This document shows positions 44,071-51,606 of a stretch of DNA of 64,000 bases, in pieces. The notes under the pieces are model-generated. The model saw only the letters and a list, made by a program, of their open reading frames with translations. It searched no databases and had not been told where the DNA came from. Both the position numbers and the translations under genes were made by a program. This DNA comes from Luteococcus sp038433155 (GTDB taxonomy: Bacteria; Actinomycetota; Actinomycetes; Propionibacteriales; Propionibacteriaceae), in NCBI RefSeq assembly GCF_038433155.1, contig NZ_JBCDMW010000014.1, positions 1-64,000 on the forward strand. Reading direction: 5' to 3'. Position 1 is the stretch's first letter; every line of letters begins with the position of its first letter.

Positions 44071-44252
44071 ACCCCTCCCTCCGTCGCTTCGATGGCGCGC
44101 AGCGCCTTGCGGACCAACCCGGGTGACACCTCTCAACTACGGGTGATGACCACTTGAACCGATCCCTTCACCCACTTCTCATGGTCGCCCTTCCCGGGCG
44201 AGGCTCTGAACCCCGCCTCGGCCAGCAGGCGCGCCAGATCCCGATACTTCAT
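44067..44252 (-). pseudogene. HicA-like toxin gene with premature stop
   Basis: ATG at 44252 starts a HicA-type mRNA interferase (MKYRDLARLLAEAGFRASPG, then KGDHEKWVKGSVQVVITRS). The catalytic His is in GDHEKW. TGA at 44133-44135 then stops it after 39 codons, but the same frame continues as EVSPGLVRKALRAIEATEGG, the normal HicA ending. Its natural TGA overlaps the HicB ATG, so the full frame spans 61 codons plus an internal stop. A CGA-to-TGA change would explain it. The toxin is presumably inactive. Confidence 0.8.
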
Positions 44253-44257
44253 CGGCC

Positions 44258-44347
44258 TCACCATGAGGGTATGCACCCCGCCGGTGCAGCACAACGGCCA
44301 GCCCGGCTGAACACCTGCCCTCGGCAGTGATCTCCCACTTCGTCCAT
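44258..44347 (-). other. Possible 29-codon leader ORF upstream of hicA
   Basis: An ATG with a GGAGG site opens 29 codons (MDEVGDHCRGQVFSRAGRCA, then APAGCIPSW) ending 5 bases before the hicA ATG. It has no recognisable homology and may be chance or decayed sequence. Confidence 0.2.
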
Positions 44348-44405
44348 TGCCTCCCCTCCCTCCAAACCACCGTAGATCGGGCAGCGCAGGAAGACTCGTC
44401 GTGGG

Positions 44406-44435
44406 TGTTGTCCCGATGTTGTCCGTTTGTTGTCC
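44406..44435. repeat. Triple 11-bp TGTTGTCC array, copy 1
   Basis: TGTTGTCC occurs at 44406-44413, 44417-44424 and 44428-44435, an exact 11-base period with 3-base spacers. It lies between hicA and the DUF2975 gene, just upstream of the latter's -35. A second array is at 57998-58027. Confidence 0.8.
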
Positions 44436-44453
44436 GGCTTCACTGCCAGCGGC

Positions 44454-44483
44454 CTTGACCAGCCAGCATCGCAGACTTATCGT
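44454..44483 (+). promoter_or_regulatory. Promoter of the DUF2975/HTH operon
   Basis: TTGACC (44454-44459) and TATCGT (44478-44483) are 18 bases apart, 36 bases before the ATG. Confidence 0.5.
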
Positions 44484-44509
44484 TTGTCATTAATACCGAC
44501 TATCGATAA
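44477..44509. promoter_or_regulatory. Inverted-repeat operator of the DUF2975/HTH operon
   Basis: TTATCG (44477-44482) and CGATAA (44504-44509) form an inverted repeat overlapping the -10; a palindrome TATCGATA is at 44501-44508. The stretch is AT-rich against its surroundings. The downstream XRE protein is the likely ligand. Confidence 0.5.
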
Positions 44510-44518
44510 GGATGGGCC

Positions 44519-45193
44519 ATGTCAGCACGGGTCTTCACCACACCGCCGCGACGCCGGGATCCCCTGGGGCCGATCGACCTGATCACCTGGCTGGCCCTGG
44601 CACTGCTGTTCGCCCTGGTGGCATTCATGGTCAGCTCGGCCTTCCTCGGCTGGCACCCGTCGGTTGGAAACTGGGGCAACAGCCACCCGTGCCTCGAGGT
44701 GCCGCAGGCCGGGCTGTGGATCGGTGGTTCCGGTGGGGGCACCGACGGGGTGCAGAACCTGCGCCCCGGAGTGACCCAGGGCTATCCGAACCGTTTCCGG
44801 CTCTGCCAGGAGGCGATGTCCACCACGGACCGCACCCTGTCCAGCGTGCCGGTGCTGCTGGACCTGCTGTGGACGATCGGCTTCCTGCTGCTCACCCGTC
44901 GGATGATCAAGCGGGCCCGACGCGGTGGCCTGTTCACCAGCCAACTGGCCAGCGCCCTGCAAGGGCTGGGCTGGTATGTCCTGGCCGGTTGGGTTGGGCT
45001 GCAGGCAATCGGCGCCACCTGCACGGTGCTGGTCACCTCCCACCTGGTGACCGAGTTCAGCCCGGCTGCCGCCTGGCCGGCCCACTGGCACTGGAGCTGG
45101 GCCACCATGATCGGCGGCTTCGGCCTGCTGACCATCGCCCGGGTGATCCGCGAGTCCATTCCCCTGCGGGAAGAGGTGGACGCCACCGTATGA
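44519..45193 (+). CDS. DUF2975-like membrane protein
   Basis: Four-helix membrane protein, 224 aa, resembling the DUF2975 family. Membrane segments lie at about 20-45, 113-130, 150-175 and 190-210. An extracytoplasmic loop (about 45-110) carries two Cys and several Gly/Trp residues. DUF2975 proteins are typically encoded with a small Cro/CI-type regulator, as here (4-base ATGA overlap). Function is unknown; Bacillus relatives such as YoaS/YozG pairs are equally uncharacterised. The AAGGA site lies about 7 bases upstream of the ATG. Confidence 0.7.
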   Translation: MSARVFTTPPRRRDPLGPIDLITWLALALLFALVAFMVSSAFLGWHPSVGNWGNSHPCLEVPQAGLWIGGSGGGTDGVQNLRPGVTQGYPNRFRLCQEAMSTTDRTLSSVPVLLDLLWTIGFLLLTRRMIKRARRGGLFTSQLASALQGLGWYVLAGWVGLQAIGATCTVLVTSHLVTEFSPAAAWPAHWHWSWATMIGGFGLLTIARVIRESIPLREEVDATV

Positions 45194-45441
45194 CCCCCAC
45201 CGATGCCTCCGACGCCGACCACGGCGTGGAGATCCACCTCGACGAAATCCTGGCTGAGCGGGGCATGACGCTGACCGAGCTGGCCAACCGCGCCGGGATC
45301 ACCCTGGTGAACCTCTCGGTGCTCAAGAATGGCCGGGCTCGGGCGATTCGATTCACCAGCCTGACCGCCATCTGCCGCGCCCTGGACTGCCAGCCCGGGG
45401 ATCTGCTCTCGGTGACGATGGATCCGCCGGCTGCAGACTGA
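45190..45441 (+). CDS. Small XRE/YozG-type transcriptional regulator
   Basis: Cro/CI-like HTH protein, 83 aa. The domain (about 16-78) reads HLDEILAERGMTLTELANRAG, ITLVNLSVLKNGRARAIRFTSLTAICRALDCQPGDLL, the classical YozG pattern. The ATG overlaps the DUF2975 stop (ATGA), so both proteins are made together. Autoregulation through the inverted repeat at 44477-44509 is inferred. The gap 45442-45610 contains no gene; a weak 6-bp stem (GGGTGT/ACACCC, near 45451-45466) may end transcription. Confidence 0.85.
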   Translation: MTPTDASDADHGVEIHLDEILAERGMTLTELANRAGITLVNLSVLKNGRARAIRFTSLTAICRALDCQPGDLLSVTMDPPAAD

Positions 45442-45610
45442 GCTGCCCTGCGGGTGTGCCGACACCCTGCTCGTTGGACGGTTGCCCTGCGATGGTTATT
45501 TCCGTCGTAGGGCGACGGGTGGCGCAGCACCGCGACGCATTCTCGAGCAAGCCAACAGTTCGTCGCGCACGGTGAACCAGGCTGTCACCCGGGCATGAGA
45601 GGGTGGCCCC

Positions 45611-45787
45611 ATGCGCTCCTCCTCGAAGGCGACCCTGGTGGCCCTGGGCTGCACCGTGGCCGTGACCTGGGCGATGTATGACCAGGGTTTCGGCATCCTG
45701 CCGACGGTGGTGGTCGGGATGATCGTGATGGCGCTGGTCAGCCGGCTGTGGCGTGCGGTCGAGGGCCCAGGCGACGGGCACAACTGA
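45611..45787 (+). CDS. Small two-helix membrane protein
   Basis: A 58-codon frame (MRSSSKATLVALGCTVAVTW, then AMYDQGFGILPTVVVGMIVM and ALVSRLWRAVEGPGDGHN). Two hydrophobic segments are linked by a short turn. GGTGG lies four bases before the ATG. No family is recognised. It converges with the threonine aldolase gene 26 bases away. Codon use matches its neighbours (G/C third positions), which supports it being real. Confidence 0.45.
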   Translation: MRSSSKATLVALGCTVAVTWAMYDQGFGILPTVVVGMIVMALVSRLWRAVEGPGDGHN

Positions 45788-45813
45788 GCAGGCCGGTCAC
45801 CGGAGAGCGCCGG

Positions 45814-46839
45814 TCAGGAGCCGAGCAGCTCTCCCAGGATCCGGCCGGCCTCGCGACAGTCGTCGAGGCTCACGTCCAGGTGCGTGACGGCGCGGACCAG
45901 ATGGGCGCCCACCGCACTCAGGGCGACGCCCCGCGCCGCGGCGGCGGCCACCACGTCGCCCGCGGGGCGCTCCCCCGTGCGGACGATGACGATGTTGGTC
46001 GGCACCTTCTCGGGCTCCACGGAACCGGGGGCGGCCAGCGCCACGGCCTCGGCGAAGGCCCGGGCCGCCGCATGATCGTCGGCCAGCCGCTCCACGTGAT
46101 GGTCCAGGGCGTACAGCCCGGCCGCGGCCAGCATTCCGGCCTGGCGCCAACCGCCGCCCAGCCGCTTGCGCTGGATGCGCGCCCGGGCGATGTTCTGGGC
46201 GGAGCTCACCAGCACCGACCCCACCGGCGCACCCAGCCCCTTGCTCAGGCAGACGCTGACGGTCTGGAAGAGCTCGCCATAGTCCCGCAGCGCGGCGCCA
46301 GTGGCGACGTGGGCATTCCACAGCCGCGCGCCGTCCAGGTGCATCGGCAGCCCGGCGTCGTCGGCCACCCGTCGGATCTGGCGCAGGGTGTCCAGCGAGT
46401 GCACCGTGCCACCGCCGAAGTTGTGGGTGTTCTCGATCTCGATGGCGCCGGTGCGAACCAAGAAGGGGCCATTGTCCGGAGCGATCGCGGCGGACACCGT
46501 CGCGGCGTCGACGATCCCGTCGGGCGTGGCCCAGGTGCGCGACGTGATGCCGTGCAGCTGGGCGTGCGCGCCCAGCTCGGCCCGCACGATGTGCGCCTGC
46601 TGGTCACACAGCACTTCCGCCCCGGCCGGCACCAGCAGCCAGACGCCCAGCAGGTTGGCCATCGACCCGGTGGGGGTGAACAGCCCCGCCTCGTGCCCCA
46701 AGAGCTCGGCGACACGCGCCTCCAACTCGGCGACGGTGGGGTCCTCGGCATAGACGTCGTCACCCACCGGCGCGTCCAGCATCGTCCGGCGCATCGCGTC
46801 GGTGGGTCGGGTCAGGGTGTCGGAACGCAGGTCGATCAT
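45814..46839 (-). CDS. ltaE: Low-specificity threonine aldolase
   Basis: PLP enzyme, 341 aa, cleaving L-threonine or L-allo-threonine to glycine and acetaldehyde. It begins IDLRSDTLTRPTDAMRRTM as in the family. HLDGARLWNA carries the PLP-contacting Asp and SVCLSKGLGAPVGSVL the Schiff-base Lys. The length is normal. The ATG has an AAGGAA site. Dispersed repeats lie just upstream, between it and the DAHP synthase gene. Confidence 0.93.
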   Translation of the reverse strand: MIDLRSDTLTRPTDAMRRTMLDAPVGDDVYAEDPTVAELEARVAELLGHEAGLFTPTGSMANLLGVWLLVPAGAEVLCDQQAHIVRAELGAHAQLHGITSRTWATPDGIVDAATVSAAIAPDNGPFLVRTGAIEIENTHNFGGGTVHSLDTLRQIRRVADDAGLPMHLDGARLWNAHVATGAALRDYGELFQTVSVCLSKGLGAPVGSVLVSSAQNIARARIQRKRLGGGWRQAGMLAAAGLYALDHHVERLADDHAAARAFAEAVALAAPGSVEPEKVPTNIVIVRTGERPAGDVVAAAAARGVALSAVGAHLVRAVTHLDVSLDDCREAGRILGELLGS

Positions 46840-46854
46840 GTGGGTGCTTCCTTA

Positions 46855-46903
46855 CCCCTCGACAGGCTCGGGGATCGTGATGGGACAGGCTCGGGGATCG
46901 TGA
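46855..46903. repeat. Dispersed GACAGGCTCGGGGATCG repeats in the ltaE-aroG gap
   Basis: Two copies in the same orientation, 46855-46880 and 46883-46903, fill most of this intergenic gap. They match the copies in dnaE2. Confidence 0.7.
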
Positions 46904-46906
46904 CGA

Positions 46907-48295
46907 CTAGAAGTCCAGGTTGCGGAACTCGTCGATCAGGTTGGGGCGCTTGATCCGCCCGTCGCTCAACCGCTCGGCCACCATGAAGGCCAGCTCCAGC
47001 GACTGGTTGCGGTTCAACCGGGGGTCGCAAGTGGTCTCGTAGCGGTTGGCCAGATCCGCCTCGGCCAGCTCGAAGGCGCCGCCGAGGCATTCGGTGACAT
47101 CGTCGCCGGTCAGTTCGATGTGCACGCCACCCGGCCAGGTTCCCAGCTCGTCGTGCACGTCGAAGAAGCCGTTGAGCTCCTCCACCACGTCGGAGTAGGA
47201 ACGGGTCTTGTAGCCATTGGCGGACTCGAAGGTGTTGCCGTGCATCGGGTCGCACACCCAGACCACCTTGCGGCCGGAGTCCTGGATGCCCTTGACCAGC
47301 GGCGGCAGCTTCTCCCGGACATTGGCGGCGCCCATCCGGGTGATGAAGGTGATCCGGCCCGGGATGTGGTCCGGGTCCAGCGCCTCGGCCAGGGCCAGGG
47401 CATCCTCGGGGGTGCTGGTGGGGCCCAGCTTGATCCCGATCGGGTTCTGCACGTGCCGCAGCAGCTCCACGTGGGCACCGTCCAGCTGGCGGGTGCGCTC
47501 CCCGATCCACACCATGTGACCCGACGTGTCGTAGGGCAGCTGGGAGCGGGAGTCAATCCGGGTCATAGCGTGCTCGTAGTCCAGCAGCAGCGCCTCGTGG
47601 CTGGCGTAGAAGTCCACCTCGGAGAGCGTCTGGTCGCTGACGCCGGTGGTGACCATGAAGGCCAGGGCGCGCTCGATCTCGTCGGCCAGCTGCTCGTAGC
47701 GGGTCTCCACATTGGAATTGCGCACGAAGTCGGCATTCCAGGAGTGGATGGTGCGCAGGTCGGCGAAGCCGCCCTTCACGAAGGCGCGCACCAGGTTGAG
47801 GGTGGCCGACGACGCGTTGTAGACCCGCAGCAGTCGCTGGGGGTCGTGCCGACGGGCTTCGGGGGTGAACTCGAAACCGTTGACCGCATCGCCACGGTAG
47901 GCGGGCAGGGTGACTTCCCCACGGGTCTCGGTGTCCTTGCTGCGCGGCTTGGCGTACTGCCCGGCAATCCGGCCCACCTTCACGATCGGCAGCTGGCCGG
48001 CGTAGGTCATCACCACGGCCATGCTGAGCAGCACGCGCAGCTTGCCCTTCACGTTGTCGCCGGTGACGGTGTCGAAGGTCTCGGCGCAGTCCCCACCCTG
48101 CAGCAGGAAGGCGCGCCCCTCGGCCACCTCTGCCAGCTTCTCGCGCAGCTCGTCGCACTCGCCGGCAAAGACCAGCGGCGGCAGCTTGCGAAGCGTGGTC
48201 AGGGCGCTGTCCAGCTCCGCTGGGTCGGTATAGGTCGGCTGCTGCACCTTGGGCAGGGCGTGCAGGGCTTCCAGCGAGGGAACAGAGGGAGACAT
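46907..48295 (-). CDS. Class II 3-deoxy-7-phosphoheptulonate synthase
   Basis: DAHP synthase, 462 aa, condensing phosphoenolpyruvate and erythrose-4-phosphate at the entry of aromatic biosynthesis. Class II features include FLLQGGDCAETF (metal Cys), KVGRIAGQYAKPRS, YRGDAVNGFEF, DPQRLLRVYNASSATLN, GPTSTPEDAL, WVCDPMHGNT and ELTGDDVTECLGG. The ATG at 48295 starts MSPSVPSLEALHAL and lies seven bases after a TATCGT element, so it is probably leaderless. Feedback control cannot be judged from sequence. Confidence 0.95.
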   Translation of the reverse strand: MSPSVPSLEALHALPKVQQPTYTDPAELDSALTTLRKLPPLVFAGECDELREKLAEVAEGRAFLLQGGDCAETFDTVTGDNVKGKLRVLLSMAVVMTYAGQLPIVKVGRIAGQYAKPRSKDTETRGEVTLPAYRGDAVNGFEFTPEARRHDPQRLLRVYNASSATLNLVRAFVKGGFADLRTIHSWNADFVRNSNVETRYEQLADEIERALAFMVTTGVSDQTLSEVDFYASHEALLLDYEHAMTRIDSRSQLPYDTSGHMVWIGERTRQLDGAHVELLRHVQNPIGIKLGPTSTPEDALALAEALDPDHIPGRITFITRMGAANVREKLPPLVKGIQDSGRKVVWVCDPMHGNTFESANGYKTRSYSDVVEELNGFFDVHDELGTWPGGVHIELTGDDVTECLGGAFELAEADLANRYETTCDPRLNRNQSLELAFMVAERLSDGRIKRPNLIDEFRNLDF

Positions 48296-48302
48296 GCGCC
48301 CT

Positions 48303-48308
48303 ACGATA
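48303..48308 (-). promoter_or_regulatory. Leaderless -10 element of the DAHP synthase gene
   Basis: TATCGT on the minus strand ends seven bases before the ATG. Confidence 0.45.
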
Positions 48309-48358
48309 GTGCGCTGCGGCAAGCGGCTCGGCCCCGTCCATGCGACGGATCGCGTGGC

Positions 48359-49030
48359 TCAGGCGTCGAGGTCCTCCCCGAAACCCTGCTCGATGGCATA
48401 CAGCGTCAGCTCGACGCGATTGTGCAGCTGCAGCTTGCGCAACACATTCTGCACGTGGTTCTGCACGGTGCGGTGGCTGACGAACAGTTCCTCCGCGATC
48501 TCCCGGTAGGCCATCCCCTTGGCCACCCGGCGCAGCACGTCGATCTCTCGGGCGGTGAGCTGCGGGGTGGCCTCGTTGCGCTGCTGGGCGACGGTGGCCA
48601 TCCGACGGAACTCGCCCAGCACCAGGCCGGCCAGGCCGGGGGTGAAGACGGCGTCGCCGTCGGCGGTGCGCAACACCCCTTCCACCAGTTCGGCGCGGGA
48701 GGCCGACTTCACCAGGTAGCCCTTGGCGCCGGCCTTCACCGCACGCAGCACGTCGTCGCGCTCGCCGGAGGCCGAGACCACCAGCACCTGGGTGTCCGGG
48801 AACTCCCGCAGCAGGATCTCGGTGCAGGTGGCGCCGTCGGGTTCGGGGATCCGCAGGTCCATCACGATCACCTCGGGCCGGGTGGCGCGGGCGCGGCGCA
48901 GGCACTGGTCCCCGGTGTTGGCCACGGCGACGATCTCGAAACCCTCCCCCACCAGGTCCTCGGAGAGCGCGTCGATCCACATCGGGTGGTCATCCACCAG
49001 CATCACGCGGCGTCGGGCTGTCGTCGTCAC
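48359..49030 (-). CDS. LuxR/NarL-type response regulator
   Basis: Two-domain regulator, 223 aa. The receiver has the acidic pair in VMLVDDHPMW, phospho-acceptor Asp in VIVMDLRIPEPDG and Lys in KGYLVKSASRAEL. The C-terminal HTH contains QLTAREIDVLRRVAKGMAYREIAEELFVSHRTVQNHV. GTG at 49030 overlaps the kinase stop (GTGA), so kinase and regulator are coupled. With the kinase it resembles MacRS of actinobacteria, linked to envelope and lipoprotein regulation in Streptomyces; this assignment is by similarity and context. Confidence 0.9.
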   Translation of the reverse strand: MTTTARRRVMLVDDHPMWIDALSEDLVGEGFEIVAVANTGDQCLRRARATRPEVIVMDLRIPEPDGATCTEILLREFPDTQVLVVSASGERDDVLRAVKAGAKGYLVKSASRAELVEGVLRTADGDAVFTPGLAGLVLGEFRRMATVAQQRNEATPQLTAREIDVLRRVAKGMAYREIAEELFVSHRTVQNHVQNVLRKLQLHNRVELTLYAIEQGFGEDLDA

Positions 49031-50175
49031 TGTGCCTCCATCGGAATTCGGAACTCCCATTCCACCCCACGCCCGGGCTGCGACCGGGCGACGGCCACCC
49101 CCCCGATGTCCCCGATGCGTCCCATGATGGAGTCATGGATGCCCATCCGGCCAGTCGTGGAGGCCACCTCCACCTGTTCCCGGGACATCCCGACGCCGTT
49201 GTCCCGCAGCGAGACGATCAGCTGGTCACCCTCCATCTCCAACAGCACCCACGCCTTGGCCCCCGGGCCGGCATGCTTGGCCACATTGGTCAACACTTCG
49301 CTGACCGCGGCATCCAGCTCCACCGCCCGGTCGGCGTCGATCGGCGCCTCACCGGCCATCACCGAGACGGTCACCGTGTCGCTGGCGTGCGCCTCCAGCA
49401 GGGCCGCTACGTCGGTCTGGCTGGGCTGCAGACCGGTGGGCAGGTCCACATCCCGGTCCTGCAGGAGGCGGCGCAGCAGGGTCTCCTGCTGGCGGGCCAC
49501 CTGGGCCAGCTGCTGCCCCTTGGGGCCCAGCTCCGGGCCCTCGCGCTCCACCATGGCCAGCACCTGCAGGGCGCCGTCGTGCACGATCCGGTTCAGCCGG
49601 TCCCGCTCCGCCAGCGCCGCCAGCCGGGCATGGTGGGCGTCGCGATCCTTCATGGACTCCCGCACCGTGTCCACGATGCAGCCCAACCCCCAGGCCGACA
49701 CCCCCATCACGGCCAATGAGGCCCAGACCCGGGAGTCCGGGCGGGGTTCCTGGACGAACTTCGCCAGGCTGAGGGCCACCGCGCTGGCCAGACCCCACCA
49801 TCGGCCGCGACGCACCGCCAGCACCAGCGGCGCGGCGGCCATCCAGTAGACCGGCACGGCCTGGTAGCTGGCCATCAGGGCCTCGCGGCCCAGTACCCAG
49901 CGGGAGGAGGCCACCAGCACCGCGCTGACCAGGAAGTCGGCCAGCATCACCCGCCAGCTGCGGGTGGCCTGACGGGCCTGCCACCGGCCGATCATCGGCG
50001 TCCAGGCCACCATCACCAGGCTGGCCAGCAGCAGGGCCACCGGATGCGCCACCTCGTCCAGGCGCAGCGCGTTGACCACCAGGGCGTGCGCCAACAGCAC
50101 CCAGCGCAGCCGGTTGGTCACGGCATAGACGGGGTGCAGGACGTCATTGTCCGGCTGGGCGAGTGCCCTGATCAC
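49027..50175 (-). CDS. MacS-like sensor histidine kinase
   Basis: Membrane sensor kinase, 382 aa. Five or so membrane segments (about residues 25-165) make an intramembrane-type sensor with little external domain. The DHp region is DRLNRIVHDGALQVLAMV (phospho-acceptor His) and the ATPase has EVLTNVAKHAG and LRDNGVGMS. GTG at 50175 overlaps the acyltransferase stop (GTGA), and the cognate regulator follows with the same overlap. The tight order acyltransferase-kinase-regulator suggests an envelope-related signal. Confidence 0.88.
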   Translation of the reverse strand: MIRALAQPDNDVLHPVYAVTNRLRWVLLAHALVVNALRLDEVAHPVALLLASLVMVAWTPMIGRWQARQATRSWRVMLADFLVSAVLVASSRWVLGREALMASYQAVPVYWMAAAPLVLAVRRGRWWGLASAVALSLAKFVQEPRPDSRVWASLAVMGVSAWGLGCIVDTVRESMKDRDAHHARLAALAERDRLNRIVHDGALQVLAMVEREGPELGPKGQQLAQVARQQETLLRRLLQDRDVDLPTGLQPSQTDVAALLEAHASDTVTVSVMAGEAPIDADRAVELDAAVSEVLTNVAKHAGPGAKAWVLLEMEGDQLIVSLRDNGVGMSREQVEVASTTGRMGIHDSIMGRIGDIGGVAVARSQPGRGVEWEFRIPMEAQ

Positions 50176-51137
50176 TCGATCCGCTCCATCCTGCCGGTGA
50201 CCTCCGAGGGGTCGACGTCGAAGGGGACGGTGGGGATGGGGCGGGCGAGGTCCCGCCGCGCGGCGTCCTGGACGGTGGGCTGGCGGGTGGCGCGCACCCG
50301 ACGCCGCTGGGCCTCGCGCTCGGCGGCCTGCCGGGCATGTTCCTGCGCCGCCCGCGCCGCCTCGGCCTGGATCTGGGCCAGCTCGGCTGCCTCCGCCTGC
50401 CGGTCCGCGATCCGCTGCTGCGCCGCCGCCTGTTCCCGGGCCCGCGCGGCCTTGGTCTGGGCCCGGGCGGCGGCGCTGTTCACCCGTCGCTCCTGGGCCA
50501 GCTCTTCCCGACGTCGGGCCACCGGGACATCCATGTAGGTCTGGCCGGTGAGTTCCATCAGGGCATACATCACCAGGTCGGTGGCGGCACGCAGCGCCTG
50601 CTCGTCGTCACCGACCTGGGCGAACCGGGACAGCTCCACCGGTTGCCCCACCACCAGCTCCGGGGCCACCAGCCGGCCCAGCAGGGAGCGTTCGGTGAGC
50701 ACCGCGACGGGGATCACCGGGGCGCTCACCTGCGCATCCAGCGCCAGACAGGCGACGGCGACATCACCGCGGTAGAGCCGGCCATCCGGTGAGCGTCCGC
50801 CCTCAGGGAAGAGCCCCAGCAGCTCCCCCCGGTCCAGCACCGCCCGGGCCGCCCGCACCTGCTCGGTGCGGCTGGCGGCCGGCCGACGCAGCACGGAACT
50901 GGCCCCGTCGGTGACGAAGTGCACCGTGCGGCCACCGAAGCGCAGGCCCAGCCGATCCACGGGCAGCACGTGGTTGAAGACCAGAATGGCCGGGCCCTGG
51001 GCGGGGACCAGATCCTGGCCGGACAGCTGGGGACGCACCGCCTCGGTGGCCGACTCCAGCAGGGAACGGGCCTGACGCAAGGCGGAACCCACGGTGGCGG
51101 GTTCCGGGCGGACCGGCGCTTCCTGCTGAGTGTTCAT
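50172..51137 (-). CDS. 1-acyl-glycerol-3-phosphate acyltransferase-like protein
   Basis: PlsC-type acyltransferase, 321 aa, for phosphatidic acid or other membrane lipid synthesis. The HX4D motif is NHVLPVD and the second block FPEGGRS (usually FPEGTRS). The enzyme domain ends near residue 190. A long Arg/Ala/Glu/Gln-rich helix follows (about 205-300, REELAQERRVNSAAARAQTK, then AARAREQAAAQQ), unusual for PlsC. ATG at 51137 lies seven bases after a TAATCT element, so it is probably leaderless. It is first in an operon with the kinase and regulator. Confidence 0.85.
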   Translation of the reverse strand: MNTQQEAPVRPEPATVGSALRQARSLLESATEAVRPQLSGQDLVPAQGPAILVFNHVLPVDRLGLRFGGRTVHFVTDGASSVLRRPAASRTEQVRAARAVLDRGELLGLFPEGGRSPDGRLYRGDVAVACLALDAQVSAPVIPVAVLTERSLLGRLVAPELVVGQPVELSRFAQVGDDEQALRAATDLVMYALMELTGQTYMDVPVARRREELAQERRVNSAAARAQTKAARAREQAAAQQRIADRQAEAAELAQIQAEAARAAQEHARQAAEREAQRRRVRATRQPTVQDAARRDLARPIPTVPFDVDPSEVTGRMERIE

Positions 51138-51144
51138 GCCCCAC

Positions 51145-51150
51145 AGATTA
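51145..51150 (-). promoter_or_regulatory. Leaderless -10 element of the acyltransferase operon
   Basis: TAATCT on the minus strand ends seven bases before the ATG at 51137. Confidence 0.45.
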
Positions 51151-51191
51151 GGGGAAAGCACCGACAGTCCCGGGCAGCGTGGCCGCACGCA

Positions 51192-51197
51192 TAGGCT
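51192..51197 (+). promoter_or_regulatory. Leaderless -10 element of the 51205 gene
   Basis: TAGGCT ends seven bases before the GTG at 51205, divergent from the acyltransferase promoter 42 bases away. Confidence 0.5.
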
Positions 51198-51204
51198 GGC
51201 ACCC

Positions 51205-51576
51205 GTGACCAGCCGAGATCCCGAGGATACCGACGCCCGCTTCCAGGAGATCATGGCCGCCGAGTTCGGCCGGCCGAAGAAACTGCCGATCGAGCCGTTC
51301 AACCTGACCGAGGCGATGGCGCAGGCCGAGCCGGACGAGCCCGACGAGCCCTTCGTGCCGCCCCAGCCCCGGCTCGGGAGGCCGACGGGTGTCTGGCTGG
51401 CCTGCAGCATCCTGCTCGGCTTCGCCGTGGTGGTGGGCCTGGGCGGGCTGTTCGGTCTCCCGGTGCGCGGCCTGGGCCCGTGGGCGGTGGCGGCCTTCGT
51501 CGCCGGGCTGGTGCTGCTGTTCGTCAACCTGCCTCGGCATCCCCGGGACCCGGACGACGACGGCGCGCGGGTGTGA
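51205..51576 (+). CDS. Small membrane protein with acidic N-terminus
   Basis: Protein of 123 aa. The N-terminal half is polar and acidic (TSRDPEDTDARFQEIMAAEF and PDEPDEPFVPP). Two membrane segments (about 66-86 and 90-110) are followed by a short charged tail. No catalytic motif is visible and the family is not recognised, though similar short proteins are widespread in actinobacteria. The GTG start is supported by the leaderless promoter. It converges with the glucokinase gene. Confidence 0.65.
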   Translation: MTSRDPEDTDARFQEIMAAEFGRPKKLPIEPFNLTEAMAQAEPDEPDEPFVPPQPRLGRPTGVWLACSILLGFAVVVGLGGLFGLPVRGLGPWAVAAFVAGLVLLFVNLPRHPRDPDDDGARV

Positions 51577-51606
51577 GCAGCCGAGCCTGACCGGCACAGA
51601 CGACGC

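Noticed and set aside
44179..44370. Minus-strand frame of 63 codons near hicA
   Set aside because: It overlaps the HicA coding frame in another phase and has no homology; HicA motifs favour the other frame.
28805..46903. Possible insertion sequence associated with the GACAGGCTCGG repeats
   Set aside because: No transposase, terminal inverted repeats or target duplications accompany them; they are short repeats only.
48359..50175. Horizontal transfer of the kinase/regulator pair
   Set aside because: Base composition, codon use and overlaps match the surrounding core genes.
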